Positions 21,481-34,900 of a stretch of 64,000 nucleotides of DNA are shown one piece after another. Every line of letters starts with the position of its first letter. The stretch's first letter is position 1. A program made the position numbers and the translations under genes. The notes below the pieces were generated by a model, which saw only the letters and a list, made by a program, of their open reading frames with translations, did no database searches and was not told the DNA's origin. This stretch comes from Polydactylus sextarius (lineage: Eukaryota > Chordata > Actinopteri > Polynemidae), in NCBI GenBank assembly GCA_016801845.1, contig CM028914.1, positions 20,845,272-20,909,271 of the forward strand, written 5' to 3'.

Positions 21481-24400
21481 GTAACTCAACTAGCTTCGTA
21501 ATCCTCAGAGTAGCTGTTAGTATTACAGCATATTAAACATGTTACAGCTGCATATTTAACATGTTACGGCTGTGGCTGCTTTTAGATTCTGACCCCTGCT
21601 ACAGAACATCTGCCACAGTCAGATTTCTGATCTGGTTTCATGCATTTAAGCTTTTTTGGGCTTTGATATCTTGTTGAAAAATGACTTGTACTTAACTAAA
21701 CTTGACTGAGCCACGTCTCAGCCACAAAACATCCCTATACTGCACTGTTGGTGTCTGTGATTTCACAACGAGACATTCCAAAAAGTTGAATCAAAGCTGT
21801 TTGAAATCCCCACAATAATCTATGTCTATGAATTATTGTCACTATGATACATTCTTTGGGTATTTCAATGAAAATATACATGGTTACACCCATAACAATG
21901 CTGCTTGGCTTTTAAATATTATTTTCATTCTTTCTGCTTATTTCCAGCATTTCCTGTTTCATTCTTACATCCCTAACATGTTTATATCCCGTGTGATCAT
22001 CAGTCCTGCCTCTAATATCTTGTACCTGTGTCAAACTATCTGTTTCTGGTTTGTGATCCTGACTGTCCCTCTGGCCTTGTTTGACAGTGTCTTTTGTCTA
22101 ACTCACTACAATGATTTAACAGCCAAATATACAGTAAGTACAATAACAGCTGGGATGCCCTAAAGACAAACAAAAAAATATTTTTCCATTGCTGTTTGTG
22201 TTTGGAACAATTCATGGATGTCTGAGCACATGAGATGTTCAAGCTTGTGCCATTTCCTCACTGTGAGACACATAAAGGAATTTGAACTGATCGGCTTCAT
22301 CATGCAGATATTTTGTTTACAAATCATGAAAGTGTCGCTTAGAGCCACTGTTGGTTTGTGTGCCAGTGTGCTGCCCTCTACTGGGACCTGTCAGGAATAC
22401 AATTTACTTAATTCACATACTCAGCAGGATTGTATTTAATCCCAGAATGTTCCCGACCTAATAATCAGCACTGACAAAACTAGTCTCTGTTGTTTTGTCC
22501 CCAGATGAGGCTTGGATGAAACCCTTAGGCTGTGTGAGGGATAAACTCTCACACAGATAATAAAACTCTCACCACTGCTTTTAACTTTACATGTTAAAAA
22601 AGACACGTCACCTGAGTCTGTGACCTTTAATACACAAGTAAACAATTGTTTGGCAGCCGCCAGAGTCTACAGTTTACAATTTACAGTGTAATTTGATCAG
22701 AATAACTTAAACAAATCCATTAGTTTCCAAGTTCAGTGTCAGTACAGTAAGGAAACAACAGTCTTCTGGTTCTGAGCCTCAGCTTTACATTAAACCACAT
22801 CTCTTATCACACGGACAGTGGACAGTAAGTGGCTGTTTTACTTTGCTCCTGTAGATGGCAATGTCACACCTACTGATTTTAAAGTGGCCCTGAGCTCATT
22901 TCATCTGTCATCTACACTGTTAATATGAGCAGCTCTTATTAATAATAAGAGGGGATGTGATAAAATGTGTGGAAACTGACAATTTTGAAATGCTGCCATT
23001 CCATAATGTTAAAACCTCTACACGTGTTTATATAAATTTTTGAATTTCCTTCGGTCGTGTAATAAGTTACAAAGGAAGCACACTACGCTCTGAGAATGGA
23101 GGAATGGCTGCCATGGGATCTTATATTACTTGCATAAATTTTGTCCAATGCAGCAACAGTTATTCTAGAAAAGCTTAATTAAACACTGTAATTCTTCCTG
23201 TGACAGTCTGAATATAATATGGTCCATCAGTTCCCATTACATGCCTTCCACTGTGTGTAATTATAACATCAAATCACAGCCACACCTTCAGCCTAAAGCT
23301 GCTGCTTTAGGTGAAGTTTGACCTCCACACTCAGGCAAAAGTACAATTCTCATTCACTCTGACACGCTTGTCCAAACGGGGGATGGAGACTACACCTCTG
23401 ACCTTTCTCCCAACCTCCCGTTTACCCAGCATTCCTGCACTGACCTCTGACCCCAGGACACAGAATCTAAGCCCAGAGGCTACGACCCACCGCCCTTTAT
23501 TGCGACCTTTTGAACTTTTGACACCCTCAGTCAAAAAGTGAAACAGTTTGTCCCCTTGGAATAAATGACCTCTCGTCCCCTTGTCTGGCAAAGGTATGTG
23601 AGTAGGTTGACCCCGCTCAACCTTTCATTAGCGCTTCCTTTTATTACACTGCTTCCTCCCCGCTGCTTCGTCAGCACGTCACAGGATGGGGGATGGTGCA
23701 AGAGGGGAGAGCGAGAGAGAGAGAAAGAGAGAAGTGAAGTGCTGGGGAGAGATGAGAAAGAGGGAGGCAAAAGAAACCTAAAAGAGAAAGCAAGATATAG
23801 AGGCGGAGAGAAGGAGATAGGGACGTAAAAAACGGGGGCAGAGATAGAGCCGAGGAAAGATAGATTGGCAGCATCTGCTGCGTTGACTGAAATGTCACCT
23901 TTAAATGGCTTCCCTGTCCTTGATGCCAGACCTCCCTATCTGATCTCCATTCTCCTTGGGAGTTGTAGTTCTGATGACTTATGTAGGACACAAAACAGGT
24001 CTCTTATAAAATATAGCAGCAGTTGAAGATAAGCTTTCACCAAAGGGAAGAAGCATTTCTCATGCGTCCTGTGGCTGTGTAAGCATTGCTGAAATTGACC
24101 ATTTGAATGTTAAGTCAAAGGTCACTATGCCATGAAAGAATAAGATAATTGGATTTTGTGTCTAGCTGAAATCCTGGGCGATGCATCCACTCACCTCAAC
24201 AACGGTAATTCTGTTTAGCTCTCATATGATATAAGATTTGTTTTCTTAAGCACCGCTGGTACAGTAATACACCTCTGCTCATCCTGAACAAATTTAGTTT
24301 AAATACCTCAATCGGATAGACATTATTTCAAATGTGGCAATGGTGATTTAGCTTTTATGTTCCCAAATAATATTCCCCGAAAAAGAATAAAAAGGCCCAA

Positions 24401-26790
24401 AAATAGAAGAACATTTATAGTATTTCACATAAATCTCATGCAGCTAAATCTGCCCTGAGGCAGGAACAGCACATCCACATCTGGAAGGTGGCAGATTATG
24501 TTAACTGTCACTTGACATGAGATGCAGTTGACATGTGTAAGGGATATGTTGTGTGTGTGTGTGTGGGATGGGGAGGTGGGCAGAGGGGTGGAGGGGGGCG
24601 TAGCATTTTGGGGTGAAGTCAGATCATGCTGACATTGCCTCCATGTGGTGGCCTGCCACAGGGCACAGCGGTGCCACACTTGATGTCATTTCTATCTTAA
24701 ATGTCACTCTCAGTAAGCCCATCACCGTCTTACTGGCTCGTGTCCCCAGGGCCACGTTCACCCTTCAACCTTACAGTAATCTAGTGAAGAGAAGAGGGCA
24801 GCCAGACCTCGTCTGCGGCTCCATGAGGCCACTGTTTATTCCTCCTTTACATAATCTATTGTGTCACTGTAGGTCGTTAAACTCAAAGATACGTAGAAAA
24901 ATATAATGAGGCTCAGCAGGCTGGTGACAGCTGCATTATGGGAGCTTACCTGCACACTTGATGTGTGTTCACTGGTCTTACTGTTGGCCCTTAAGTGACC
25001 TTTGATCCAGCGTGACCCTAAGGTCACAAGGGGCCCTTTCATTCCCACTGCTGTGGTGACAACTGGGCTAATTACCCACACCGTTACTCTGTGGGGGCCA
25101 CAGAAGGAGTTAAGGCTGTAGGATGACAAACTGCTTGTGCGCGTCTACTGCTGCTGTTATGTGCAGCATTCATTAATGAGTACAGTGCTGTACGGGCTGC
25201 AGCCTATCATAAAGGAAGAAGCCTGCTGTTAATATGTTGACTTACAAAGCAGTTTGTGTCTCATTGTGGTTCTGAACAGAAAAGGATTTACAAACTTAAC
25301 ACATGAATTATTCAACTGCACATCCATTAAAATGGCTGTTCAGTTGAATAAAGCAGATGATGTAACCATACATTAAACTCTGTCAAAATAAAGACTGGAA
25401 TTCACCACTGAACCTGAAAATAGAAATTTTAAAGGAAGTTGAAAGTGGTTGTGTGTTTTTTTTTTTTTTTATCAGTTTCCATTTTAGTTAAACAGTTGGT
25501 TCTGCATTTACTTTTCCATTTCACCTCTATTTATCATCCTACCACTTTCAAGGACATACACATACACACAACACAGTCACTGCTCGTCCATGAGGTGGTT
25601 TATTTTTTTTTTAAATACATTCCTCTGATCGGACTGATTTACTCATTTGTAAACACTGTGCTCCCTAATGGGCTCATAATTTGATTCATTTATTGATGAA
25701 TGAAGTTATTCACTTGTGCGTCTTCTAGTAATATGAGTTTAACATGTCAAATTATTTATAAATCACTCTCTCAGATTTTATGTGGACAGTGATCACTGCT
25801 GTTCTCCTCAGTTCTGCAGAGCCTCAGAGCAACTTAAAGCTCATTTAAGTACTTTGACTTTTTTTTTGTTCACTGTCACTGCTCTATAATGCTTCGTTCA
25901 GCCTCAGCAGGCAGCTGTTTTCAACAAAACTCTCCTTAAACCCACTGTGCACTAACATGCCCAGTGCCAAGAGGCAAACAAACAAAGTTAGTGACTATCT
26001 AGTGAACATAGTGAAGCATTTAGCTGCTACAGAGCCAGAGATTTCCCTCAAGGCAAACCTAAAAGAGTGTACAGTTTGGTATATAGTGGACTTAAAATTA
26101 TCAAGTAGTTAGAAACAAAACTCCCATATGAAATGTATCCTTATCATGTCCTAGTTTAATAAACCTGTCTTCTACTGACTATGTTTAAATATTAAAAAAT
26201 TGTTTTCACAATTACACTGTAATTACACAATTATAGAGGCAAATGTCATCTCTTCTTGCATCATGTTAAGATCATAATAAACCAAGCAAAACATCTATGA
26301 ACTGAGTCACAGACAGGAGGTGGAAGGCGAGTCTACAAAGCTCACTAAACTTTAAGTGTTATATTTTGTGTCTCTGGTCAACAAAGATCTTTCTCTAAAC
26401 CTTAACCAAGAGTCTGAACACAGCCATAAAACTTTTTTAATAATGTTGTAGTCATACAAGTGGATGGTGTACAACAGGACTGGATAGTTTGGTCAAAAAC
26501 AAACATGTTACAACATCTTACTGTTACACACATTATGAATGTTTTAATGACTCACACCAGCAGTGGCACTTCTGGTCTAATACTTCTCTTTCACTAACAC
26601 TTCAAGCAACAGTGTTATCTCCTGGAAGACATCAAAATGGTGCACACAGGTTAGTAAACTCCTGATTCCTGCATTAGTTGAAACAGCAAATGCAGCAGTG
26701 GTGGAGGTGAAGAGCTGGATGGAGGCTGAGAGATTAAGGGATGAGATGCTAGAGCTTGCCAGTGGCTTTAGCATCTGCCCAGTATGTTAA
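21481..26790. other. Non-coding DNA with purine-rich and GT-rich simple tracts
   Basis: No coding gene supported. It includes a GA-rich purine tract at about 23700-23830 and a short (GT)n at 24548-24564. The frames over these tracts are low-complexity shadows. Confidence 0.45.
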
Positions 26791-26792
26791 TG

Positions 26793-27092
26793 GAGCAGAG
26801 GTTAGCACCATCACCTCACAGCAAGAAGCTTCTGGGCTTGAACCTGCAGAAATGGTCTTTCTGTGGAGAGTTTGCATGACCAGTCCAATGAGTTTTCTCT
26901 AACTTCTTCCCACAGCACATAGACCCACAGGTTCGGTTAATTGGTGACTTGAAAATTGCCTGTAGGTTCGAATGAGTGTGAATGTTTGTCTGGGCCTGTG
27001 ATAGATGTGTCCATGGTGTACCTCATCCACAGTCAGCTGGGATTGGCTTCAGTAGCTTCAAGGGATAAGTGGAGTAGATAATAGATGGATAA
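26793..27092 (+). repeat. tRNA-like SINE-type dispersed repeat, degraded
   Basis: The string from gcagaggttagcaccatcac through cctcacagcaagaag, a degenerate B-box (ggcttgaacct), gtggagagtttgcatg, cttcccacagcac, ggttaattggtgact, gtgtgaatgt, tgtgatagat, cagctgggattggctt and ggataagtgg to atagatggat follows, in order, a very common fish repeat. Diverged; no target duplication found. Confidence 0.8.
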
Positions 27093-30000
27093 CAGTCACT
27101 AGCAAACAGTGTCAACCATTCTTGCATTTACAGGACAAAAGTTTATAACATAGACTCTGAACAGCAACAGTTCAGGGCTAGCTTCAGTAGCAAAACAAAG
27201 TCCTGACTGAAGTTTGACGCTGAACTCGTAATAATTCTCCTAATTTTGATAAATTAACGCCTGTTGAGGTAAATGCTGGCTACCTAGCCATAGTAAAATA
27301 TAGCACCTAAGTGGAACAAACCGTTCCAGCGTAATCACTCCAAAATAAAAGTGCTTCATCCTCTCTTTCCTCTTTTGTCACCTCCTGTGAGTGTGTAAGT
27401 GTGGCTCATGGGTGCATCAGCTCCAACTGACAGCAGAGCACAGAGATGTACCTTCACAATCTGCTTAATATCCATTGTAGAAATGCAGCTTCTTTGTGAA
27501 AGAATAAAACTCTCCTGAGCAGATTACCTCTCCACAACACAGGGTGGTTGTGAATATTGAACGTTCTGTTTAATCATTAGCACAGATATATGTAGCTGTG
27601 TTGTCTTTAATGTCTCTCTGTGAGCAGGTTGACAGCAGTGGAGGGAGTTTTCAGTCAGCTGCAGATCAGAGGTGTTTGTGACTTAAAGCAGCCCCTTTTA
27701 CACCGCATCTGCACAACTCATCCACTTCATCAAAGACAATAATGAAACGCTTCCGTATGACATCTAAATATAGAACTCAATGAAAGTGGTGTCAAAAAAA
27801 CAAACAAACACAAAATAGATAATCCATTTGTGACCCATTTCTGTCCCTGTGTGAGTTCCATTGTTTGGAATAATGATAATAAAAAAATTTCTCCTCCTCA
27901 GGCACATAAATATCTACAAAGCCCTCGTCACTGACAAAGGGTTTGTCACTGTGGGACCACGGTGAAATTAGGACTCCTGTACAACAGGAAGTGTGTACGA
28001 TCACCAAACACCCTCTACAAAAAAAAAAAGGAAGAGGAACTGTGGCTTGTTGTACCACCAGTGTGATCCCACTTCTAATTTTGAGATTCCCTCCCCTATG
28101 CGTGCATCCAAGTGTGTAAAGCCAAAAGCATTAGTGCTGCCTCTCTGATCGCACGGCAGCACAGGAAGGACATTGTCACCATGTATTTTTAATGGGATAG
28201 CAAAATAAACCTGTTTTCTGGGGAGCAATTAGCCATTCTTCCTGCTCAATGTAAATTAGGAAAAGCTGCATAAAAGAGGCTTTAAAGGCCTGAAGAAGGA
28301 GCAGAGGACACAGACAGGATCTCACATTAACACGTGGCTCGTTCTTTATTACTGGGACTTACACAGCTCTTTCTCAATTCCCCTGTAACCCCTGCATGAA
28401 CTGCGCTGCAGCCACTGATGCTCTACGCACACCTCTGTTTCTCATCTCATCCCTTCATTTCATGTTATCGAGTGTGTTTGCTGGCTTTGTGTTTTCTAAA
28501 GCGGTTATGCTGCTGGCAGGGAGGATATCAAACACCTCTGTCTCTCTCATGGCAAGCAACAGAGCCCAGGAAACCTCTTCCCTGCTCTGAACCACAGCAC
28601 TGACTGTCAGGAGAGTTCAGATAAAACACAGGATTATGACTACAGTCAAGTGGTGTGGACAGGGCTGCCAGGGATTCTGGGCCACATAAAAAGATATAAC
28701 ACTGGGTGCCACCACATCCCAGCAGCCTATCACCACCACAGGCCACAGCAGATATATGCAACACATCTATACAATGGAATTCACTATCTCTATCACAACC
28801 TCTATAAGAGATGTGCTGAAGGCCACATTTTACGTTTTGAACAACAGGGATGAAAAAAAACCAGATTGAATAGCGTTCACTATATCACCTATATAATACA
28901 GCAGCTGTAAACATGTTGATGGAAAATAGAACACAAAATGTAACAATATAAACATGAAAAGGCCAAAAATGTGGTGCTATAGTTAAGGTCACCAAACAAT
29001 GAATTTAAATATTATATGATGTTCAAAATAAGGAAAATAATAGCTAATAACTGTAGATTATTTAACAAGTTAGCTGGCGGGGTATGGGGATGAGTCAGGC
29101 CATGGGACAAATGATTTAGTCTTAATTACTAAGAGACTAAAAGAGAAGCAGAATATAATCACTCTGAATTTTCTGGTAAAGATCTAACAGATGTTAGAGG
29201 AGTAATAGGAGGCTGAATCTATAAACACAAGCTAACCTAATAATTCTCACCACTCTCACCCACCTTCCTTTTTTTCTCCTGTCTTTCTTCTGGTTTTTGG
29301 AAGGCAGATTTTCTTGATAAAGCTGAGCCATGAAGCTCCACTGGGACTCCTCACTCAAAGTTCACTGCTAGCAAAGGGGTGGTTGGGTGGTATGGTGCAG
29401 AATGAGCAATACAGAGGGTTTTTTTTTCTTTTTTTTTTGCCACAAACATGAAAAGAAAGAAAAATCATTGGTTTTACCATACTGTAAATAAATTATTCTA
29501 TAGATAATAAATGGTTAAAATCACAGGCTCTTAAAACTGATGATCATTTCATCATCTGGCTCTCTAAGGAGTTTCGAACTTCATTCATCTTTAGTGTGAT
29601 GATGCTGCAGTTACACAAGGAAAAGATTTTCGATCACATGACAAATTTGGCTATTTCTCACAGGCTGGTGGAAACTGTGCAGATGCGATGGATGTGATGT
29701 TTGTCACTTGTACAGTGTTTGGATGGAGCTTGTTTGCAAAAGTGAAAGCCGAGTGCATAGAGAGGCCTCAGGGACCGGTGATGTGCTGCTGTGATGCTGC
29801 CTGACATCTTCCTCAGAGGTGTTTCAGGCAACAAATAGCAGGTCTGTCTGCTGTCAGCCTGTAGGCCACCTGGGGGGTCAGGCCTGACACTCTGCGCCGT
29901 GACAGCACAAGCCCCCCCCCTCTGGTCCAGGGCCAGGCTGGAGCCCCAGAATGCACCGAGAGCTGTCACGGCCGATGAGGAGTGACGCTGGTGAGGACGG

Positions 30001-30300
30001 AGAAAAATCCCTCTTTCCTTAAGGTGCATTGAAAGGTCAGGAGCCCGGTATCACTGGGAGAATTACTCACCATGCTGCCTACCTTGACATCAACAAGCGA
30101 GCCGACCTGCGGGGAGCAAGCGAGAATGAGACGAGGGGAGAGAACAGGTGGAGGGCTGGAGAGCGGCGGCAGATAGCTGGTGAGGGAGTAATGAGTTGGA
30201 GGGGGGGTAGACAGGATGACAGGGTCAGGGGGAGGTGGAGAGGCAGGTTGAGGTAATGGGCTATAGGGAGCGTATATGTGTGTCCTACCGTTTGAAATCC
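27093..30300. other. Non-coding DNA, no supported gene
   Basis: Unique-looking sequence with short A and T runs. A candidate short exon on the minus strand (30071-30106) is treated as a finding. No other feature is supported. Confidence 0.4.
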
Positions 30301-30304
30301 CAGT

Positions 30305-30360
30305 GTATGCGTGTATATGTGTGTATATGTGTGTGTATGTGTGTGTGTGTGTGTGTTTGT
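30305..30360 (+). repeat. (GT)n / GTAT microsatellite
   Basis: Alternating GT with interspersed TAT steps. A second GT/GC run follows at about 30558-30594. Confidence 0.8.
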
Positions 30361-30559
30361 GAGCGGGAGGAGTGGGGGGGGGGAGTCGTTGAAGACGTCT
30401 TGCCCTTGCAGCACTTCATCACATTCAGTTTTTTATCCATGCTTCCTGAACTTCCACTGCCTTTTCCGCTCCAGTTGGCTCTCAGTGGACAATGCGATCA
30501 GAATGTCCCTGCATGTGCATTGTGCGAACACGTTCCGGTCTTTAGTTAAGATATCAATG

Positions 30560-30591
<32 letters not shown>

Positions 30592-30594
30592 GTA

Positions 30595-31900
30595 TGCACC
30601 TCCCCAAGGTCAACACCCTAATGAGAAATCTCTAGGGACAACAGTAATTATCAAATAACTAAATTCAAAGCAGCCAAAGTGCAATAATTACTCGTGGGCC
30701 TAAAGCAGAGCTGTTACAGAGTTTGACTACATCCCAGATTTTTCTCCCAAAATTCTTATTCACAAAGTCTGAGACGATGTCAGGTGCTGTTAGCCTGTCA
30801 CTTACAGTCAGGGCCTGCCACATTTGAATTCTGGGACCATATGCTACTTCATACATCCTCTCTAATAGCTTTACTTTTCCATCAGAGCTGTCTTACTATC
30901 TGACATAATGTAGTTATGCACAAAACGTTCACTCAATATTCAACCAAGCACTCGCTATCTGACTTTACGGCTGTGTGGCATTCTCTCAACCTGCTCGCAC
31001 ATAACAAGAATTTAAGCACAGGAGCACTTGGTATTTGACTGCTCTGAATAGCATGGCAGAGAGCTGAGTGTGGGATTGAGATTGATCAGCAGTGAGACAG
31101 TGGCGGTGCCGCTCTCGCTGAGTGTTTCTGATTTTTTAAGGTCACCCTCACTAGAGCCAAAAGGGCACATCAATTTTAGAGCCCTCATGAGGAGGCACTG
31201 CGTCTCCTCCTCGATCACTCAGCCCCCTGTGGAGAAATGACATCTGAAGGTGCACTTGATTTGTGCGAAACCCGGTACCGTGCATGATCGGAATAAAAAA
31301 TAAACAGACACAACCTGGGCAAACAGATGGATGGCGCCTCGACATGCGGTGCTAAGACGGCTTTGGAGAACATGGAACAACTGGAAGGCGACTGATTAGT
31401 AACCTGCAAGTTGTCAGAAACAATATGGTGCTCTGTAAGTCATACTTACAGAGCATTTCCATAATATAGTACAGTAACAGATTACACACAACTTCTGAGA
31501 AACAAGCTCCGCTGTCACAATAAACATCATAAACACACTGATTTCTTCTTTCTACAGTGAGAAAGAGGAAGAAAGAATGTTGTGAACCAGGAACAAAGAG
31601 TTCACTGTAATAAAACCATGACTGAAACTTGAATTTGGACGTTTCCAAAGTGAAATGTGCAATTTCATAAAGTGTAATTGGCCCCGACGTGACCTGCCCT
31701 GCTCTGGAAACATAAAGGTCAAACAGAGTGTGAGGCTGCTCAACATCCACATCCAGTTACGCACTTTTGGAAAGCAGTACAAGGACAAAAACAATGAGGC
31801 GTTCATCCCCGAGACAGCTTCAGGGAACAGCAGTGAGTGGGAGGAGAGCGAAAAGATAACATCACAAAAAAAACACAGACAAGGAGAGGGAGAACGAGGG
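30595..31900. other. Non-coding DNA, no supported gene
   Basis: Open frames on both strands overlap one another without splice sites or similarity. Part of 30600-30720 has the mixed, TAAT-containing look of regulatory DNA, but this is not shown. Confidence 0.35.
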
Positions 31901-31905
31901 AGAGC

Positions 31906-31937
31906 AGGAGGAGGAGGAGGAGGAGGAGGAGGAGGAG
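31906..31937 (+). repeat. (AGG)n microsatellite
   Basis: About ten GGA/AGG units inside a purine-rich region. It creates an artificial poly-Gly open frame. Confidence 0.9.
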
Positions 31938-34900
31938 AGTCATCAGAGATCAGGGTGACCCTGCGCCACTCAGGAACATGTTCTGCCTATAAGCTAAAGG
32001 AGAAGCCAGAAGTTTGCCACTGAGTAATCTCTCTGCTGTCAACGTCCCAGGGACTCGGCCTTGGCAGGGATCCTGCCACGGCGGTGAAGGGCCATGGCGC
32101 CCTCGAAGCTCCGCCTATGACACGGCTGAAGCATGTGTAAGGAAAATGTTAATCCGAGCTGAGAGTAAATGCACACTCATACAGGAAGATGTTATCAGAG
32201 ACGCTGCAGTCCGAAGTGTCCGCCAGGCTAACCTCGCACACCACGGGGAGAATATTTACCATTTGGGTGCCAGTGTGAGCAGGGGAAAAATGCTAACAAA
32301 AACATCACAGCAGATGGTGTCTTGCTTTGATATATGTCAGGTTTAATGAAGCCTACCTTCCATCAAAGTAAAACAAACTGACTTAAACCGAGCAAGACTG
32401 ACTAAGACTTATGTTACACTGAGGCAAAAAAGAAGAAGGAGCTGTCACAGGGGTCACAGGCTTAAAAACAGTTTAACGATGAGTTACCAGTTCAGAATAT
32501 GACCCTCAGACTGATGATAAACTGACAGTTTCCAGGCAGTTTTAGCCAAAGCATGTCAGCATGTCAGTTTTGGTGAGTACATTACTTCAAAATTGACTGA
32601 AAGACTGAAATATTTCAACAACTACTAGTTGAAATTTTCATTCAGTATCTTCAAGTACAGTTGCACAGTGCCATGAGTTACAGCCTCCTAATGACCATTA
32701 ATATAAATCAGCACCTTACACAAACACATTCAATAAAAAATTAGGATTAATTGCAGACCAGCTTTATCCAGGTGTACCTAATAAATTGTGTGTGTCACAG
32801 CGTTCCTTTTGAATTCATGGTCCAGTATTACATCAGGTCTCTAACAAAGAAGTTCAATTATTATTATTATCATTATTATTATTGATTTGATAACACAGCT
32901 GTGACAAGTATATTAGAGGATGGTTGTTTATGACTGCATCAAATATTCAACAAATTCCAGAAAAAGCTTCAGTTCATCACTGTGTTACTCCAGATTTCCT
33001 GTAGCACTTGTTCCCAAACCTGCTGGCTTCTACTACTACTTCTACATGATTTACTACAGTCTGTAACGTGGTTAAAAAGCACCACTGTGTAATTACTCAA
33101 CAATCAATTCTATTTGTATCTATTCTATTTGTAAGGGTTGATCTCCAACACTGCAGTGGTGTTTACAACAGCACACAGGTAAATTCACATACAACACTTT
33201 TACAGTTGCTGTTCATTTATATTTTTCTGTTCTTCTGGTCTTTATGAATTCATTGGTCATTTGTTGCATCAGTGTGTTCTGAAAGGAAGGTTAAGAAGAA
33301 AGTGTTTTGTTCAGGATTCCTACAGACCAGGACCAAGGCTGAATGTCTGTGTCCCTACAGACCTGAAGCCCCTCAGGCCCTGAACTTTCACAGATGTAAC
33401 TGACATCAGATGGTAAATGACAAACTGATAAAACAGGAATGACACAGCATGTAGAGCACCATATTATGTTACCTTGACAACACCAAAACATGTGTCTTAC
33501 CTAAGCGTTTAATGTTTTGCACCTTCTTCACAGCCACATATTTAAAGCCTGACTGGTGCTACCTTACTTTTTTATGCTTCTGGACTTTCCCTGGTAATCC
33601 CCATGTTTCACATCACATCACAACACTATGAACTATTGGTAATTCCCTTTGGCAAAGTCTGCAGGATTCCTAATTTGGGTAAAGTGATGCATAAAGGACT
33701 CAGCCAGTCTCTGAGGTGGACATCAGGGACTTGATAACTTGACACAGGAACAGACCCGAGTCCTTGTAGACTTAGTAGAAACATGACTCAAAGACTGTGA
33801 GCCAGACATCGAGACTAAACCCGAGAGCTGAAGTTTTTAGCAAATGTTACCCACACAAGAGGTAATTCTACTAAGTATCTACAACAACAACAAATAGGAT
33901 CAACAAAAAATGCTCAAATACCCATGTCGTCTGTAATGAAGGACCATGTCAGCCAGTGCAACACAGTGTGGCTCATTGATGAATTTAGTAGAAAACAAGA
34001 GCTATGACAGATTTATATACGTGACTTATATACGTGACATTTGTTGATAAAATTTTAAAATATGGACCATCTCAAAAAATCAAAAAAAATGTATTATTAT
34101 TATTATTATTATTGTTATTAAATGAATGTGCAACCAGGATTGAACCTGGAATCCTGGTTTGATGTTATAATCTATAAAGTTACCAGTTTGCCCTGGTACA
34201 TCCAGTTTTCTGCACTTTGCCTCAGATCTCATTGATTTAAATTCAATATTTGAATTTGCACCGGATTATCATAAATGCCCTTTTCATCCAACTTCTTAAA
34301 TTATTCCCTTCCTCCAAACAGTATTTTACCATTTCTGATAAGTTTAATAAAAAACATAACCTCATCCATTTCTGCATCACCCCAGCTTCCCCTCTGATCT
34401 TATGCAATTTATTACTAAAAACTAATAGTAAAGCTGGACATGTTGATTCGATGCTGAGACCATCCCCTAAACAACCTACACCTGCATGTTGTTCATACAA
34501 CAAACTGGTTTCAGGAAGTCCAACCTTCTGCTTCAGTGGCTGAACACACCCTAACTGCCAATGTCTGCTCTCTTTTCTGCATCTGCTTCAATCCTACGCA
34601 GATGTGTAAACGAATCTGTAGCTTGACCCCCTGAAACCCTGCTGACCTCTCCCTTAAGTCCTTTGTTAGTACAGCAGCTCTGTCGAGTACACTGTCATTT
34701 GCATTTTAGAGTTGTTAAACAAATACCCACCCGTGGCTTCTTCTCCCTGCCACCCACTGTGACCCTCCTCCCACTCTCCTCTTAAGTCAGCCAAAGGTAA
34801 CAGCAGTGATACAGTGCTGTGAGAAGAGGGAGGGCAGCTCCAAATGTCAGCCGGAGAGAGCGGGGTCAGAGGTTGAATCATTCATATGAGTGAGAAGAAG

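Noticed and set aside
31655..32023. 122-codon frame with poly-Gly
   Set aside because: Product of the (AGG)n tract; no homology pattern.
34092..34113. ATT run as a possible LINE tail
   Set aside because: No element body could be recognised next to it; treated as a simple repeat.
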